A stretch of 42,019 nt of DNA from Novosphingobium sp. Its GTDB lineage: Bacteria; Pseudomonadota; Alphaproteobacteria; Sphingomonadales; Sphingomonadaceae. This document shows positions 7,942 through 20,745 of the stretch, one piece after another (the stretch's first letter is position 1; each line of letters opens with the position of its first letter). The position numbers and the translations under genes are program-made. The notes under the pieces are model-generated. The model was not told the DNA's origin, ran no database searches, and worked only from the letters and a program-made list of their open reading frames with translations. The stretch is taken from the NCBI GenBank assembly GCA_004211435.1, contig SECS01000020.1, positions 1-42,019 of the forward strand. Reading direction: 5' to 3'.

Positions 7942-8748
7942 ATGGATTTGCAGCTCACGGGCCGCCGCGTGCTCGTCACCGGCAGCAGCAGCGGTATCGG
8001 CGCGGCCGTCGCGCGAATGCTCGCCGAAGAAGGCGCCAAGGTCGTGGTCCACGGCCGTGACCGCGCGCGCGCCGAGGCCGTCGCGGCCGAGATCGGCGCC
8101 GCGGGCGTGGCGATCGGCGAACTCAGCACCGACGCGGCCTGCAAGGCGGTCCATGCCGAAGCCGTCGCCGCACTCGGCGGCAACATCGAGATCCTGATCA
8201 ACAACGCCGGCGGCAATTCCGAGGGCAATTCGACGAAGCCGCCGCACCAGATCGATCCCGACCACTTCCTGTCGAACTTCAACGCCAATGCCCTTGCGGC
8301 GATCCGCCTGACCAACCTCTCGATCCCCGAGATGGAAGCGGCGAAGTTCGGCCGCGTGATCAACGTCTCGAGCGCGGTCGCGGTCCAGCCGAACAACATG
8401 GGGGCCGATTATTCGGCGGCGAAGGCGGCGATGAACAACTTCACCGTCAGCCTGGCCGGCGCGCTCAAGGGTGCGGGCATCACGGTCAACACCGTCTCGC
8501 CGGGTATCGTCATGGTCGACGGCCTGTTGCGCATGGGCCGCGACCGGCTCGGCAATCCCGAAGCGAGCTTCGAGGAAGTGACCGAACTGCTCGTCAATGC
8601 CGGCGTGTTCACCCTGCCGCCTGCGGGTCGGCTCGGCATTCCCGAAGACCTCGCGATCATTATCTGCACGCTGGCCAGCCCGCGCTCGGGCTATGTCACC
8701 GGCGCGAACTATCGCGTCGACGGCGGCCAGATCCGTTCGCTGAATTGA
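7942..8748 (+). CDS. Short-chain dehydrogenase/reductase (SDR)
   Basis: This 268-residue classical SDR has the TGSSSGIG nucleotide-binding turn (residues about 13-20), NNAGG near residue 90, the catalytic serine in NVSSA, and the YSAAK pair near residue 155. The C-terminal GYVTGANYRVDGGQ is typical of the family. It should oxidise or reduce an alcohol/ketone with NAD(P). GAGAGG lies about 7 nt before the ATG at 7942. Twelve bases separate its stop from the next gene, so the two are almost certainly co-transcribed. The substrate is not identifiable; the company of a P450 and a DapB-fold enzyme points to catabolism of a terpenoid, steroid or other hydrophobic compound. Confidence 0.9.
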   Translation: MDLQLTGRRVLVTGSSSGIGAAVARMLAEEGAKVVVHGRDRARAEAVAAEIGAAGVAIGELSTDAACKAVHAEAVAALGGNIEILINNAGGNSEGNSTKPPHQIDPDHFLSNFNANALAAIRLTNLSIPEMEAAKFGRVINVSSAVAVQPNNMGADYSAAKAAMNNFTVSLAGALKGAGITVNTVSPGIVMVDGLLRMGRDRLGNPEASFEEVTELLVNAGVFTLPPAGRLGIPEDLAIIICTLASPRSGYVTGANYRVDGGQIRSLN

Positions 8749-8759
8749 AAGGGCGCATC

Positions 8760-9818
8760 ATGTCGCAGAAGAAATATCGCGTCATCCAGTGGGCGACAGG
8801 CACGGTCGGCTCGGCCGCGCTCAAGCACTTCATCACCAATCCCGCGATCGAGCTGGTCGGCGTCTACGTCACCAATCCCGACAAGGCGGGCAAGGATGCC
8901 GGCGATCTCGTCGGCCTGCCCCCGACCGGCGTGCTCGCGAGCGACGATTTCGAGGCGATGATCGCGCTCGAGGCCGACTGCGTGCTCTATGCGCCCGCTC
9001 AAGGCCCCAGCCTGATCGACACGGCCTGCCGCCTGCTCGCCACGGGCAAGAACGTGGTCTCGCCGGCGGGGCCGTTCCTGCCCAACACGTGGTTCCCCGA
9101 CGTGGCCGAGCGGATCGAGGCGGCCTGTCGTGAGGGCAACAGTTCGTTCCACGGCTGCGGCGTCCATCCGGGCTTCTCGGGCGACATCCTGCCGCTGACC
9201 CTGGCGCGGCTGATGAGCCATGTCGAAAAGGTCGAGGTCACCGAGATCATCGACAAGGTCCGCAACCCGATGATCTATACCGAGATGGCCGGCTTCGGGC
9301 TCGACCCGCAGGAGCTATTGGCTAACCCGCGCCGTTCGCCCGAGACCTACAAGGCGTTCTATTCGTCGATGGACATGCTGGCCAAAGGCCTCGGCAAAGC
9401 GATCGAGAAGGTCACCGTCAAGTTCGAGGTGGCCAAGGCCAGGCATGACATCAAGCACCTCTACGGCGAGGTCAAGGAAGGCACGGTCGGCGGCCAGCAT
9501 TACGAGTGGACCGCCTGGGCCGATGGCAAGCCGCTGATCGTCTACAACTTCTTCTGGCAGCTCGGCGACAGCGCCGAGGCGCTGGACCCGCTCTGGGAAG
9601 AGGGCGAGTCCTGCTACCGCGTGCGCATGCACGGCGAGCCGCCGATGGAAGTGAAGCTCATGGGCATGCCAGAGGCCGACGGCCGCCGCCCGTTTCACGG
9701 CCTGCCCTGGACCGGTATCGTCGGCGCTACCGCGGTCCCCGCGGTCTGCGATGCGGCGCCCGGCGTGGTCAGTCACATCGATCTCGGCGTGGTGCAACTG
9801 CCGGGGATCGCGGGCTAA
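8760..9818 (+). CDS. DapB-fold NAD(P)H-dependent dehydrogenase
   Basis: The 352-residue protein starts with a Rossmann motif (YRVIQWATGTVGSAALKHF) like the dihydrodipicolinate reductase N-terminal domain, followed by ELVGVYVTNPDKAGKDAG. It is much longer than true DapB (about 270 residues) and lacks a clear DapB C-terminal motif. It belongs to the group annotated as dihydrodipicolinate-reductase-like or 2,4-diaminopentanoate-dehydrogenase-like proteins, frequent in actinobacterial and sphingomonad catabolic clusters. The actual substrate is unknown. The reading frame extends 5 codons upstream, but the ATG at 8760, preceded by AAAGGGCG, is the better start. It follows the SDR by 11 bp in one operon. 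Confidence 0.8.
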   Translation: MSQKKYRVIQWATGTVGSAALKHFITNPAIELVGVYVTNPDKAGKDAGDLVGLPPTGVLASDDFEAMIALEADCVLYAPAQGPSLIDTACRLLATGKNVVSPAGPFLPNTWFPDVAERIEAACREGNSSFHGCGVHPGFSGDILPLTLARLMSHVEKVEVTEIIDKVRNPMIYTEMAGFGLDPQELLANPRRSPETYKAFYSSMDMLAKGLGKAIEKVTVKFEVAKARHDIKHLYGEVKEGTVGGQHYEWTAWADGKPLIVYNFFWQLGDSAEALDPLWEEGESCYRVRMHGEPPMEVKLMGMPEADGRRPFHGLPWTGIVGATAVPAVCDAAPGVVSHIDLGVVQLPGIAG

Positions 9819-9834
9819 GGGTCAGCACTTTGTC

Positions 9835-9861
9835 CCCGTCGCTCCCCCGCGGGGCGACGGG
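9835..9861. terminator. Hairpin between convergent genes
   Basis: CCCGTCG (9835-9841) pairs with CGACGGG (9855-9861), and an inner CCCC/GGGG stem closes a 3-4 nt loop with a 2-nt bulge. It lies between the stops of the DapB-fold gene and the convergent PilZ gene. There is no T tract on either side, so it may be a bidirectional weak terminator or a 3'-end stabiliser. Confidence 0.45.
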
Positions 9862-9874
9862 CGCTTGCGCGGGT

Positions 9875-10186
9875 TCAGATCGCTTCGAGCGCCGCGAGCA
9901 GGTCGATGAAGTCGTCCTTGCGGATCAGGCGTTCGAACTGGAAGCCGGCGCGCTCGGCCGATGCCCAGACGAGGTGCGCCTCGATCCATCCGATCACGGG
10001 CAAGCGCATGGCCACGCGATCGCCCTTGCGGAGCATCGGCACGTCCGTCGCCATGAAGCCCGAGGCCGAGATGTTGTTGATCGACAAGCCGATCTCGCCG
10101 AGGCGGGGGTGCTGCGCGACCACGTGATGATCCAGCGAGTGCCGCGCTGCCTTGCGCGCATCGATGGCGGAGAGACATGCCTGCAA
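9875..10186 (-). CDS. PilZ-domain c-di-GMP-binding protein
   Basis: The 103-residue protein is a single PilZ domain. The c-di-GMP-binding residues are all present: RKAAR (R11 and R15, the RxxxR motif) and NISASG (N38, S40, G43, the [D/N]xSxxG motif). It is expected to bind cyclic di-GMP and act by protein contact on motility, exopolysaccharide or cell-cycle targets. The start is a TTG at 10186 rather than an ATG. It is supported by GAAGGAA about 8 nt upstream and by the fact that the first binding arginine is at residue 11, which leaves no room for a later start. It converges with the upstream metabolic operon and is a stand-alone gene. Confidence 0.85.
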   Translation of the reverse strand: MQACLSAIDARKAARHSLDHHVVAQHPRLGEIGLSINNISASGFMATDVPMLRKGDRVAMRLPVIGWIEAHLVWASAERAGFQFERLIRKDDFIDLLAALEAI

Positions 10187-10247
10187 ACCGGAATTCCTTC
10201 TGCGGATGAGGGCTTACTCTAGCGCCAACCGCCCCGCCGTCCGGTTA

Positions 10248-10278
10248 AGAGGCGTTAGGGTAAGCCTCTGCTTTTCTT
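10248..10278 (+). terminator. Orphan rho-independent terminator-like hairpin
   Basis: AGAGGC (10248-10253) pairs with GCCTCT (10264-10269) across a 10-nt loop, and GCTTTTCTT follows on the + strand. No + strand gene ends just upstream: the preceding feature is the PilZ gene on the other strand. It may end a short unannotated RNA or act as a premature terminator ahead of the hydrolase gene. Confidence 0.5.
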
Positions 10279-10455
10279 AGACATTGGTCGACACGCGCGG
10301 TGAAGGCCGATTCATGGGCGATGGAAATGCCGCCTCTTCGACCGGGATCGGACACGGCCATGGCCCGGGGCTGCCCGCGCCGACGGTCCGGCGCCCTGTC
10401 GAGGCGGCAAGATCCCCTATGGATCGGCGGATGCAAGTTGCGATAGGGAAGGGCG

Positions 10456-11487
10456 ATGCCAGGTCTTATCGCCCCACCGAACGCCCCCACGCCAGGACGC
10501 GAAAAATCAGCATTCGCCACGCTGGAGGCCAATCCCGACGCGGGCTTCATGTTGAACGCGCCGCATCCGAACGCGCCGCTGGTGATCACGTTCGCCTTCG
10601 TTTCCTGGGATAGCTTGCCGGCGTTCGATTTCGTCCGCCGGGTGAACAAATTGAGCGTCGCGACGAACCGCCCGATCAATTGCCTGTACCTGCGCGACAG
10701 CGCCAACCTGTGGTATCAACATGGCATTGCCGGGCTGGGACGCGACGTCCACGAGACCGCCAACCGGCTGCGCGAGGTGATAGATGCCGTGCGGCCGAGC
10801 TCCGTCAGCATCGTCGGGCAATCCATGGGTGGCTATGCGGCCGTGCTGTACGGCGCGCTTCTCGGCGTGGATCGCGTGCTTGCCTTCGGTCCCTTGTCCT
10901 ACCTGCGCCCGGACTGGGCGCGGCGCGATGGCGACCTGCGCTGGATCAGCGTGATGGACAAGCTGGAGCGGTATCCGCCCGCACCGTGCTACGACGATCT
11001 GCCGGCCCTGCTGTCCAGCTTGAGCACGATACCCGAGATTCAGCTCGTTTACGGAACCGGCGCCGAGGACGATGGCACCGCCAATCTCGATGCGCTCCAT
11101 TCCAGCAGATTCCGGCAGGTAGCGGGGGTTCGCGTCACCGACATTGCCGAAGCGCCGCATGCGGTGGTCAAATGGCTGATCGATCAGGGCCGCATCGATG
11201 ACATGCTCGCCGCGGCTCTGCTCCCCGAACCGGGGCCCGTCGCGCGCTTCCGGGCACCGCTTCCATCGCCGATGGGAACGAGCCAGTATCTATCGTTTGA
11301 CGACGAATGGCGCGGCTGGATCGCAGAGAACCTGGTGCATGGCGTCGAACCCGGCGACCTGCTGTTCGAATTGGCGGCGCAGGGCTTCCACCTTGCGGAG
11401 GCGCAGCGCGAAATCGACAAGGCTCTGCGCAGTCCCTACCTCGCGCCCGCGCTGCGCTTGAAGGCCTTGGCATCATCGCCGGCATAG
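10456..11487 (+). CDS. Alpha/beta hydrolase with appended C-terminal helical domain
   Basis: The 343-residue protein contains an alpha/beta-hydrolase core. The nucleophile elbow is VGQSMGGY (S123), preceded by an oxyanion-side strand LVITFAFVS, and a late acidic/histidine section includes DIAEAPHAVVKW, whose histidine is a candidate catalytic residue. After the core, residues about 275-335 form a separate helical module with WRGWIAENLVHG, DLLFELAAQGF and REIDKALRSPYL. I recall similar short modules attached to cupin-like and sulfotransferase-like proteins in proteobacteria, but the name of the domain is not known to me. GGGAAGGG sits directly before the ATG at 10456. It might act on a polysaccharide, ester or glycolipid; the substrate is unknown. 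Confidence 0.75.
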   Translation: MPGLIAPPNAPTPGREKSAFATLEANPDAGFMLNAPHPNAPLVITFAFVSWDSLPAFDFVRRVNKLSVATNRPINCLYLRDSANLWYQHGIAGLGRDVHETANRLREVIDAVRPSSVSIVGQSMGGYAAVLYGALLGVDRVLAFGPLSYLRPDWARRDGDLRWISVMDKLERYPPAPCYDDLPALLSSLSTIPEIQLVYGTGAEDDGTANLDALHSSRFRQVAGVRVTDIAEAPHAVVKWLIDQGRIDDMLAAALLPEPGPVARFRAPLPSPMGTSQYLSFDDEWRGWIAENLVHGVEPGDLLFELAAQGFHLAEAQREIDKALRSPYLAPALRLKALASSPA

Positions 11488-11533
11488 ACCTGACCGCCGC
11501 GACGGCAACGCCGCCGCCCGTCGTCAAACGGGA

Positions 11534-11824
11534 TCAGGAAAACAGCTGCGCCGAAAGCTGCGCGGTGCGGGCTCGGCGGTTTGCTATCGCCAGGTCGGCG
11601 CTGGACATCCGCCAGGCGACCGCGTTGCCGCTTTTCCGCGCGGGCTCGTAGCCGGCCAGCGAGGCCAGGGTGAACCACTTGTGCGCCTCGAGCAGTTCGT
11701 CGCGCGAGCAGGTTCCCGATGCGAGGGCTATGCCGAGATCGAAGCAGGCGCCGGCGTTGCCCTGCAGCGCCTCGGCCATTCTGCTTTCGATCAGGAGTCG
11801 TGCGTTCGGATTGCTGCGAGCCAT
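11534..11824 (-). CDS. Small Sel1-repeat-like protein
   Basis: The 96-residue protein contains one to two Sel1-type (TPR-like) helical repeats: AGACFDLGIALASG followed by LLEAHKWFTLASLAGYEPARK. Sel1 repeats are protein-contact modules. No signal peptide is present, so it is probably cytoplasmic. The open frame extends to 11992, but I place the start at the ATG at 11824 because GGAGA lies 6 nt upstream, while the upstream part is Arg-rich and compositionally like non-coding sequence. It converges with the hydrolase gene, with 46 bp between the stops. The function is unknown. Confidence 0.7.
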   Translation of the reverse strand: MARSNPNARLLIESRMAEALQGNAGACFDLGIALASGTCSRDELLEAHKWFTLASLAGYEPARKSGNAVAWRMSSADLAIANRRARTAQLSAQLFS

Positions 11825-11969
11825 GGTGGTCTCCACTGTCCTTGTGCCTATGCCGTGAAACATAGTTAACCGCGCGATTCGGCGCCATTGGCCGATGGTC
11901 GAAGCGGTACCCGACATTGGTCGCAAAACGGCGGTTTTCGGCGCGGTTCGGCGAGCGCGCCGGCCAACG

Positions 11970-11996
11970 AAAAAGGGCGCGCCTTGCGGCACGCCC
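11970..11996 (-). terminator. Rho-independent terminator of gltD
   Basis: On the reverse strand GGGCGTGCC pairs with GGCGCGCCC (one G-T wobble) around a GCAA tetraloop and is followed by TTTTT. It lies 24 bp beyond the gltD stop and ends the gltBD transcript. Confidence 0.85.
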
Positions 11997-12020
11997 CTCT
12001 CGGTCTTCGGCAGGAAGCGA

Positions 12021-13454
<1,434 letters not shown>

Positions 13455-13474
13455 TTGCCTAATCTTCCCTGATC

Positions 13475-18115
<4,641 letters not shown>

Positions 18116-18219
18116 CGATAAACCCATCCTGTCATTGGCCGGCCCCGCTGTGCGGGAACCGGTCGGCAAGCGCGACTCACCCCACCGGAAACCGGCGTAG
18201 GGAGTGCGAGCGCGCCCCA
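18116..18219 (-). promoter_or_regulatory. Structured 5' leader of gltB, possible cis-regulatory RNA
   Basis: Between the last A+T-rich bases (about 18219) and the gltB start the reverse strand can fold into at least two stems. One is CCGG/CCGG (18139-18142 with 18159-18162) enclosing CCCGC/GCGGG (18144-18148 with 18152-18156). The other is CCGG/CCGG (18185-18188 with 18192-18195) with a 3-nt loop, flanked by an outer stem of ACTC..CC with GGGAGT (about 18175-18183 with 18200-18205). No known riboswitch consensus is recognised. A role in nitrogen-dependent control of gltBD is inference only. Confidence 0.4.
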
Positions 18220-18332
18220 TGACAATATGATGGTATTTTTGCAACCGCGAAGAGATTGCCGGGGTTTTCCGCGCGTGTGCCGGTCGTGGACTGGCGCAAT
18301 AAAACTGCGGAAAGTGCTTCGATCCTTGCGGT

Positions 18333-19238
18333 TCAGCCGCCGCGCGTGCCGCTCATCCGCTGGAGTTGGGCGAGGGCGTGACGCAAGGCCATTTCGGTTT
18401 CCTGCGGTGCGACCAGCGGCGTCGGCGCGCTGGGTGCCGGACGGGCGTTGCGACGGTCGGTGAAGTCGGGGAAATGCACGACCGGGCCGGACTCGGCGGT
18501 CCTGGTTTCCTCGGCTTCCGACAGAGCCTCGCGCCGCTGGAGCGCGATGGCGAGTCGTTCGATCAGTTCGACGTGCGAGAGCTCGGCGAGATCGGCGGCG
18601 GCGATCCGCTCGGCGGCGGTCGGTTTGCGCGATTCGGGCTCGGCGAAGAAGGGTTCGGTGACCAGCGGGGCGATGTCGACGATCGCGGGTTCGGCCTCGA
18701 TCGTCACTTCGGCGGCGGCGACTTCGATCGCTTCGGTGCGTTCCGTCGCCGGGGCGATCGGTTCAGGCAGTTCGGCTACTTCGGGTTCGGACGTGAGCTC
18801 GGGTACGGCGGCGAGTGGCGCCGCGATCGGCTCCGCGGCGAGGCTGGCGGGATCGAGCACGGGCTTGGGCTTCGTCTTCGCGACCTTGGGCGGATCGACA
18901 TCGGCCACCTTGAACACCTGCGGCGCGCGGCGTTCGGCGGGTTCGGCGACGCGCTTGGCCAGGAACCAGCCGATCGCGGCGCCAAGGATACCGAAGGCCA
19001 GCGAGACCGCCAGCCGCGCCTTGATGCCCAGCGGCGGGGCGGCGGCGGCGATCATCGTGTCGATGCCCGTGGCGATGACGAAACGCTCGAGCAGGCCGGT
19101 GCTCAGCGCCAGGCTGCCGACGCCGAGCAGGGCGGCGAACCACAGCGCGACGATCGCCGGGAACAAGGGATGGCGCGTGATCGGTTCAGGCTTGGCAGCC
19201 TGTTTGCGGTCGCGCGGCGTGCTGTTCGGCTCGGCCAA
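18333..19238 (-). CDS. Hypothetical membrane protein with long Pro/Ala/Glu-rich tail
   Basis: The 301-residue protein has a short charged N-terminus, two membrane helices (about residues 25-50, [20 protein letters not shown], and about 75-95, [19 protein letters not shown]), then about 150 residues of low-complexity sequence rich in Pro, Ala, Glu and Val. The last 70 residues are more ordered: [18 protein letters not shown], a predicted helix, and [13 protein letters not shown] at the end. Sphingomonad genomes carry similar uncharacterised proteins; I know of no function. It may be an inner-membrane anchor with a flexible linker and a C-terminal interaction helix. It lies on the same strand as gltBD but 218 bp upstream of it, and 33 bp after the glycosyltransferase stop. 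Confidence 0.7.
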   Translation of the reverse strand: MAEPNSTPRDRKQAAKPEPITRHPLFPAIVALWFAALLGVGSLALSTGLLERFVIATGIDTMIAAAAPPLGIKARLAVSLAFGILGAAIGWFLAKRVAEPAERRAPQVFKVADVDPPKVAKTKPKPVLDPASLAAEPIAAPLAAVPELTSEPEVAELPEPIAPATERTEAIEVAAAEVTIEAEPAIVDIAPLVTEPFFAEPESRKPTAAERIAAADLAELSHVELIERLAIALQRREALSEAEETRTAESGPVVHFPDFTDRRNARPAPSAPTPLVAPQETEMALRHALAQLQRMSGTRGG

Positions 19239-19271
19239 GATCGTCTGCCCCTGTTCCCTATGCGCTGCCGC

Positions 19272-20534
19272 TCAAGCGGCGTGCAGCTCGGATTGCGGCT
19301 GTTTGCCTAGCACGCGATGGTAAACGTCTTGATAACGTTCCACATTGCGCGCCCAATCGTGTCGCGTTTCGACATGGGTGCGGCCGGCGGCGCGATAGGC
19401 GTCCCAGCGACCGCGTTCGGCGAGCAACTGCGCGAGGGCTTCGGCGCAGGCGGAAGGGTCGTCGGGGGTGAACAGCCGGCCGGTCACGCCGTCGGTGATC
19501 AGCTCGCGGTGGCCGCCGACGTCCGAAGCGGCAACGAGCTTGCCCTGGGCCATGGCCTCGAGCGGCTTGAGCGGGGTGACGAGGTCGGTCAGGCGGCTCT
19601 TCTTGCGCGGATAGGCCATGACGTCGGTCAGCGCGTAGTAGCGCTCGACCGCGTGGTGCGGGACGCGGCCGACGAAGCGGATCGCCCGAGCCGCGGGCGA
19701 GGCGAGGGCCTGGGCCTTGAGTGCTGCCTCGCGCGGGCCGCCGCCGACGAGCAGCAGGCGCGCGTCGGGCTGTTTGGCGATCAGTGCGGGCATCGCCGCG
19801 ATCAGGTCGTCGATGCCTTCGTAGTCGTAGAAGCTGCCGATGAAGCCGATCACCGGGCCGTCTCCGAGGCCGAGCTCTTCCGCAAGCGCCGGATCGCGCG
19901 CGATCGGCGAGCCGAACAGCGCCAGGTCGACGCCGTTGGGCATGATCGCGATGCGCGTCGCGTCGTGGCCGCGGGCGATCAGGTCGTCGCGCAGGCCGTC
20001 GCAGATCGTCACCACGGCGTCGGCGTTCGACACGACGTGATTCTCGAGCGCGCGCGTCAGGCGATACTTGGCCGAACCCTCGCGGCTCGCGCCGTTGCCG
20101 ACGGCGGCGTCCTCCCAGAAGGCGCGGATTTCGTAGACCACGGGAATGCCCAGACGCTGGCCCGCGCGCCGCGCGGCCTCACCGCCGAGCGCGGGCGAAT
20201 GGGCGTGGAGCAGGTCGGGGCGCCATTCGCCGCAGAGCCTTTCGATCGCCGCCGAGAGCCGTGCGATCTCACGCCACTCGCGCAGCCCCGGTGGGCCGCT
20301 CGTTTCACCCGGCGTGCGGTGGAACAGCAGGCCGTCGGCCTCTTCGAGCGGACGCTGGTCGATCTCGGCCTCGGGCCCGGCCATGGCGCGCAGCTCGGCC
20401 GCATGCCGCAGGCCCGTGATGCCGCGCACGTCGAAGCCCATGGCCTGCTGCGCCTTGAGGATCGCGCGCGTGCGGAAGGTATAGCCGCTGTGCAGCGGCA
20501 GCGAGTGGTCGAGGACATGCAACACGCGGGTCAT
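19272..20534 (-). CDS. Exosortase-A (XrtA) system-associated glycosyltransferase, GT4 type
   Basis: The 420-residue protein is a GT-B glycosyltransferase. Its first residues, VLHVLDHSLPLHSGYTFR, match the family known as PEP-CTERM/XrtA system-associated glycosyltransferase (TIGR04063-type). The C-terminal half has the GT4 motifs VIGFIGSFYDYEGID, RLLLVGGGP and TPLKPLEAMAQGKLVA with the conserved E in the E-x7-E region. It is expected to transfer a sugar during synthesis of the exopolysaccharide that goes with XrtA protein sorting. Neighbours are the divergent small membrane peptide and O-glycosylation ligase, which belong to the same system. The start at 20534 is an ATG immediately before the conserved N-terminal strand. 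Confidence 0.9.
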   Translation of the reverse strand: MTRVLHVLDHSLPLHSGYTFRTRAILKAQQAMGFDVRGITGLRHAAELRAMAGPEAEIDQRPLEEADGLLFHRTPGETSGPPGLREWREIARLSAAIERLCGEWRPDLLHAHSPALGGEAARRAGQRLGIPVVYEIRAFWEDAAVGNGASREGSAKYRLTRALENHVVSNADAVVTICDGLRDDLIARGHDATRIAIMPNGVDLALFGSPIARDPALAEELGLGDGPVIGFIGSFYDYEGIDDLIAAMPALIAKQPDARLLLVGGGPREAALKAQALASPAARAIRFVGRVPHHAVERYYALTDVMAYPRKKSRLTDLVTPLKPLEAMAQGKLVAASDVGGHRELITDGVTGRLFTPDDPSACAEALAQLLAERGRWDAYRAAGRTHVETRHDWARNVERYQDVYHRVLGKQPQSELHAA

Positions 20535-20598
20535 GCCGGCTTTCCTAGGCGATTAACGCTTAACGGCCCGTCAACCGCGTGCTGCTAGGCAGGCGGCG

Positions 20599-20745
20599 AT
20601 GATCGACCTGTTCGGCATTATCCTGACGCATGGCCTGCTGGCGCTCGCCGCCTGGCGGCTGTTGAGTCGCGCCGATCTCGATTGCGATCCCGGCACCGAG
20701 AAGGAGCCGCGCAAGCGGCCCGGAATGCGCGCGCCGCGTGACTGA
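20599..20745 (+). CDS. Small membrane peptide (48 aa) coupled to the O-glycosylation ligase
   Basis: The ATG at 20599 opens a 48-codon frame that ends at 20745. The first half is one hydrophobic helix (MIDLFGIILTHGLLALAAW), followed by an acidic patch (RADLDCDPGTEKE) and a basic tail (RKRPGMRAPRD). The next gene begins with GTG at 20738, inside its last codons, an 8-bp overlap that implies translational coupling. It begins 65 bp from the divergent glycosyltransferase start. The frame is too short to be sure of by composition alone; the tight coupling and plausible topology are the support. No known family is recognised. Confidence 0.6.
   Translation: MIDLFGIILTHGLLALAAWRLLSRADLDCDPGTEKEPRKRPGMRAPRD

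Noticed and set aside
18220..18332. Sigma-54 promoter for gltB
   Set aside because: GG and GC elements are present, but their spacing is 16 bp rather than the 10 bp needed.
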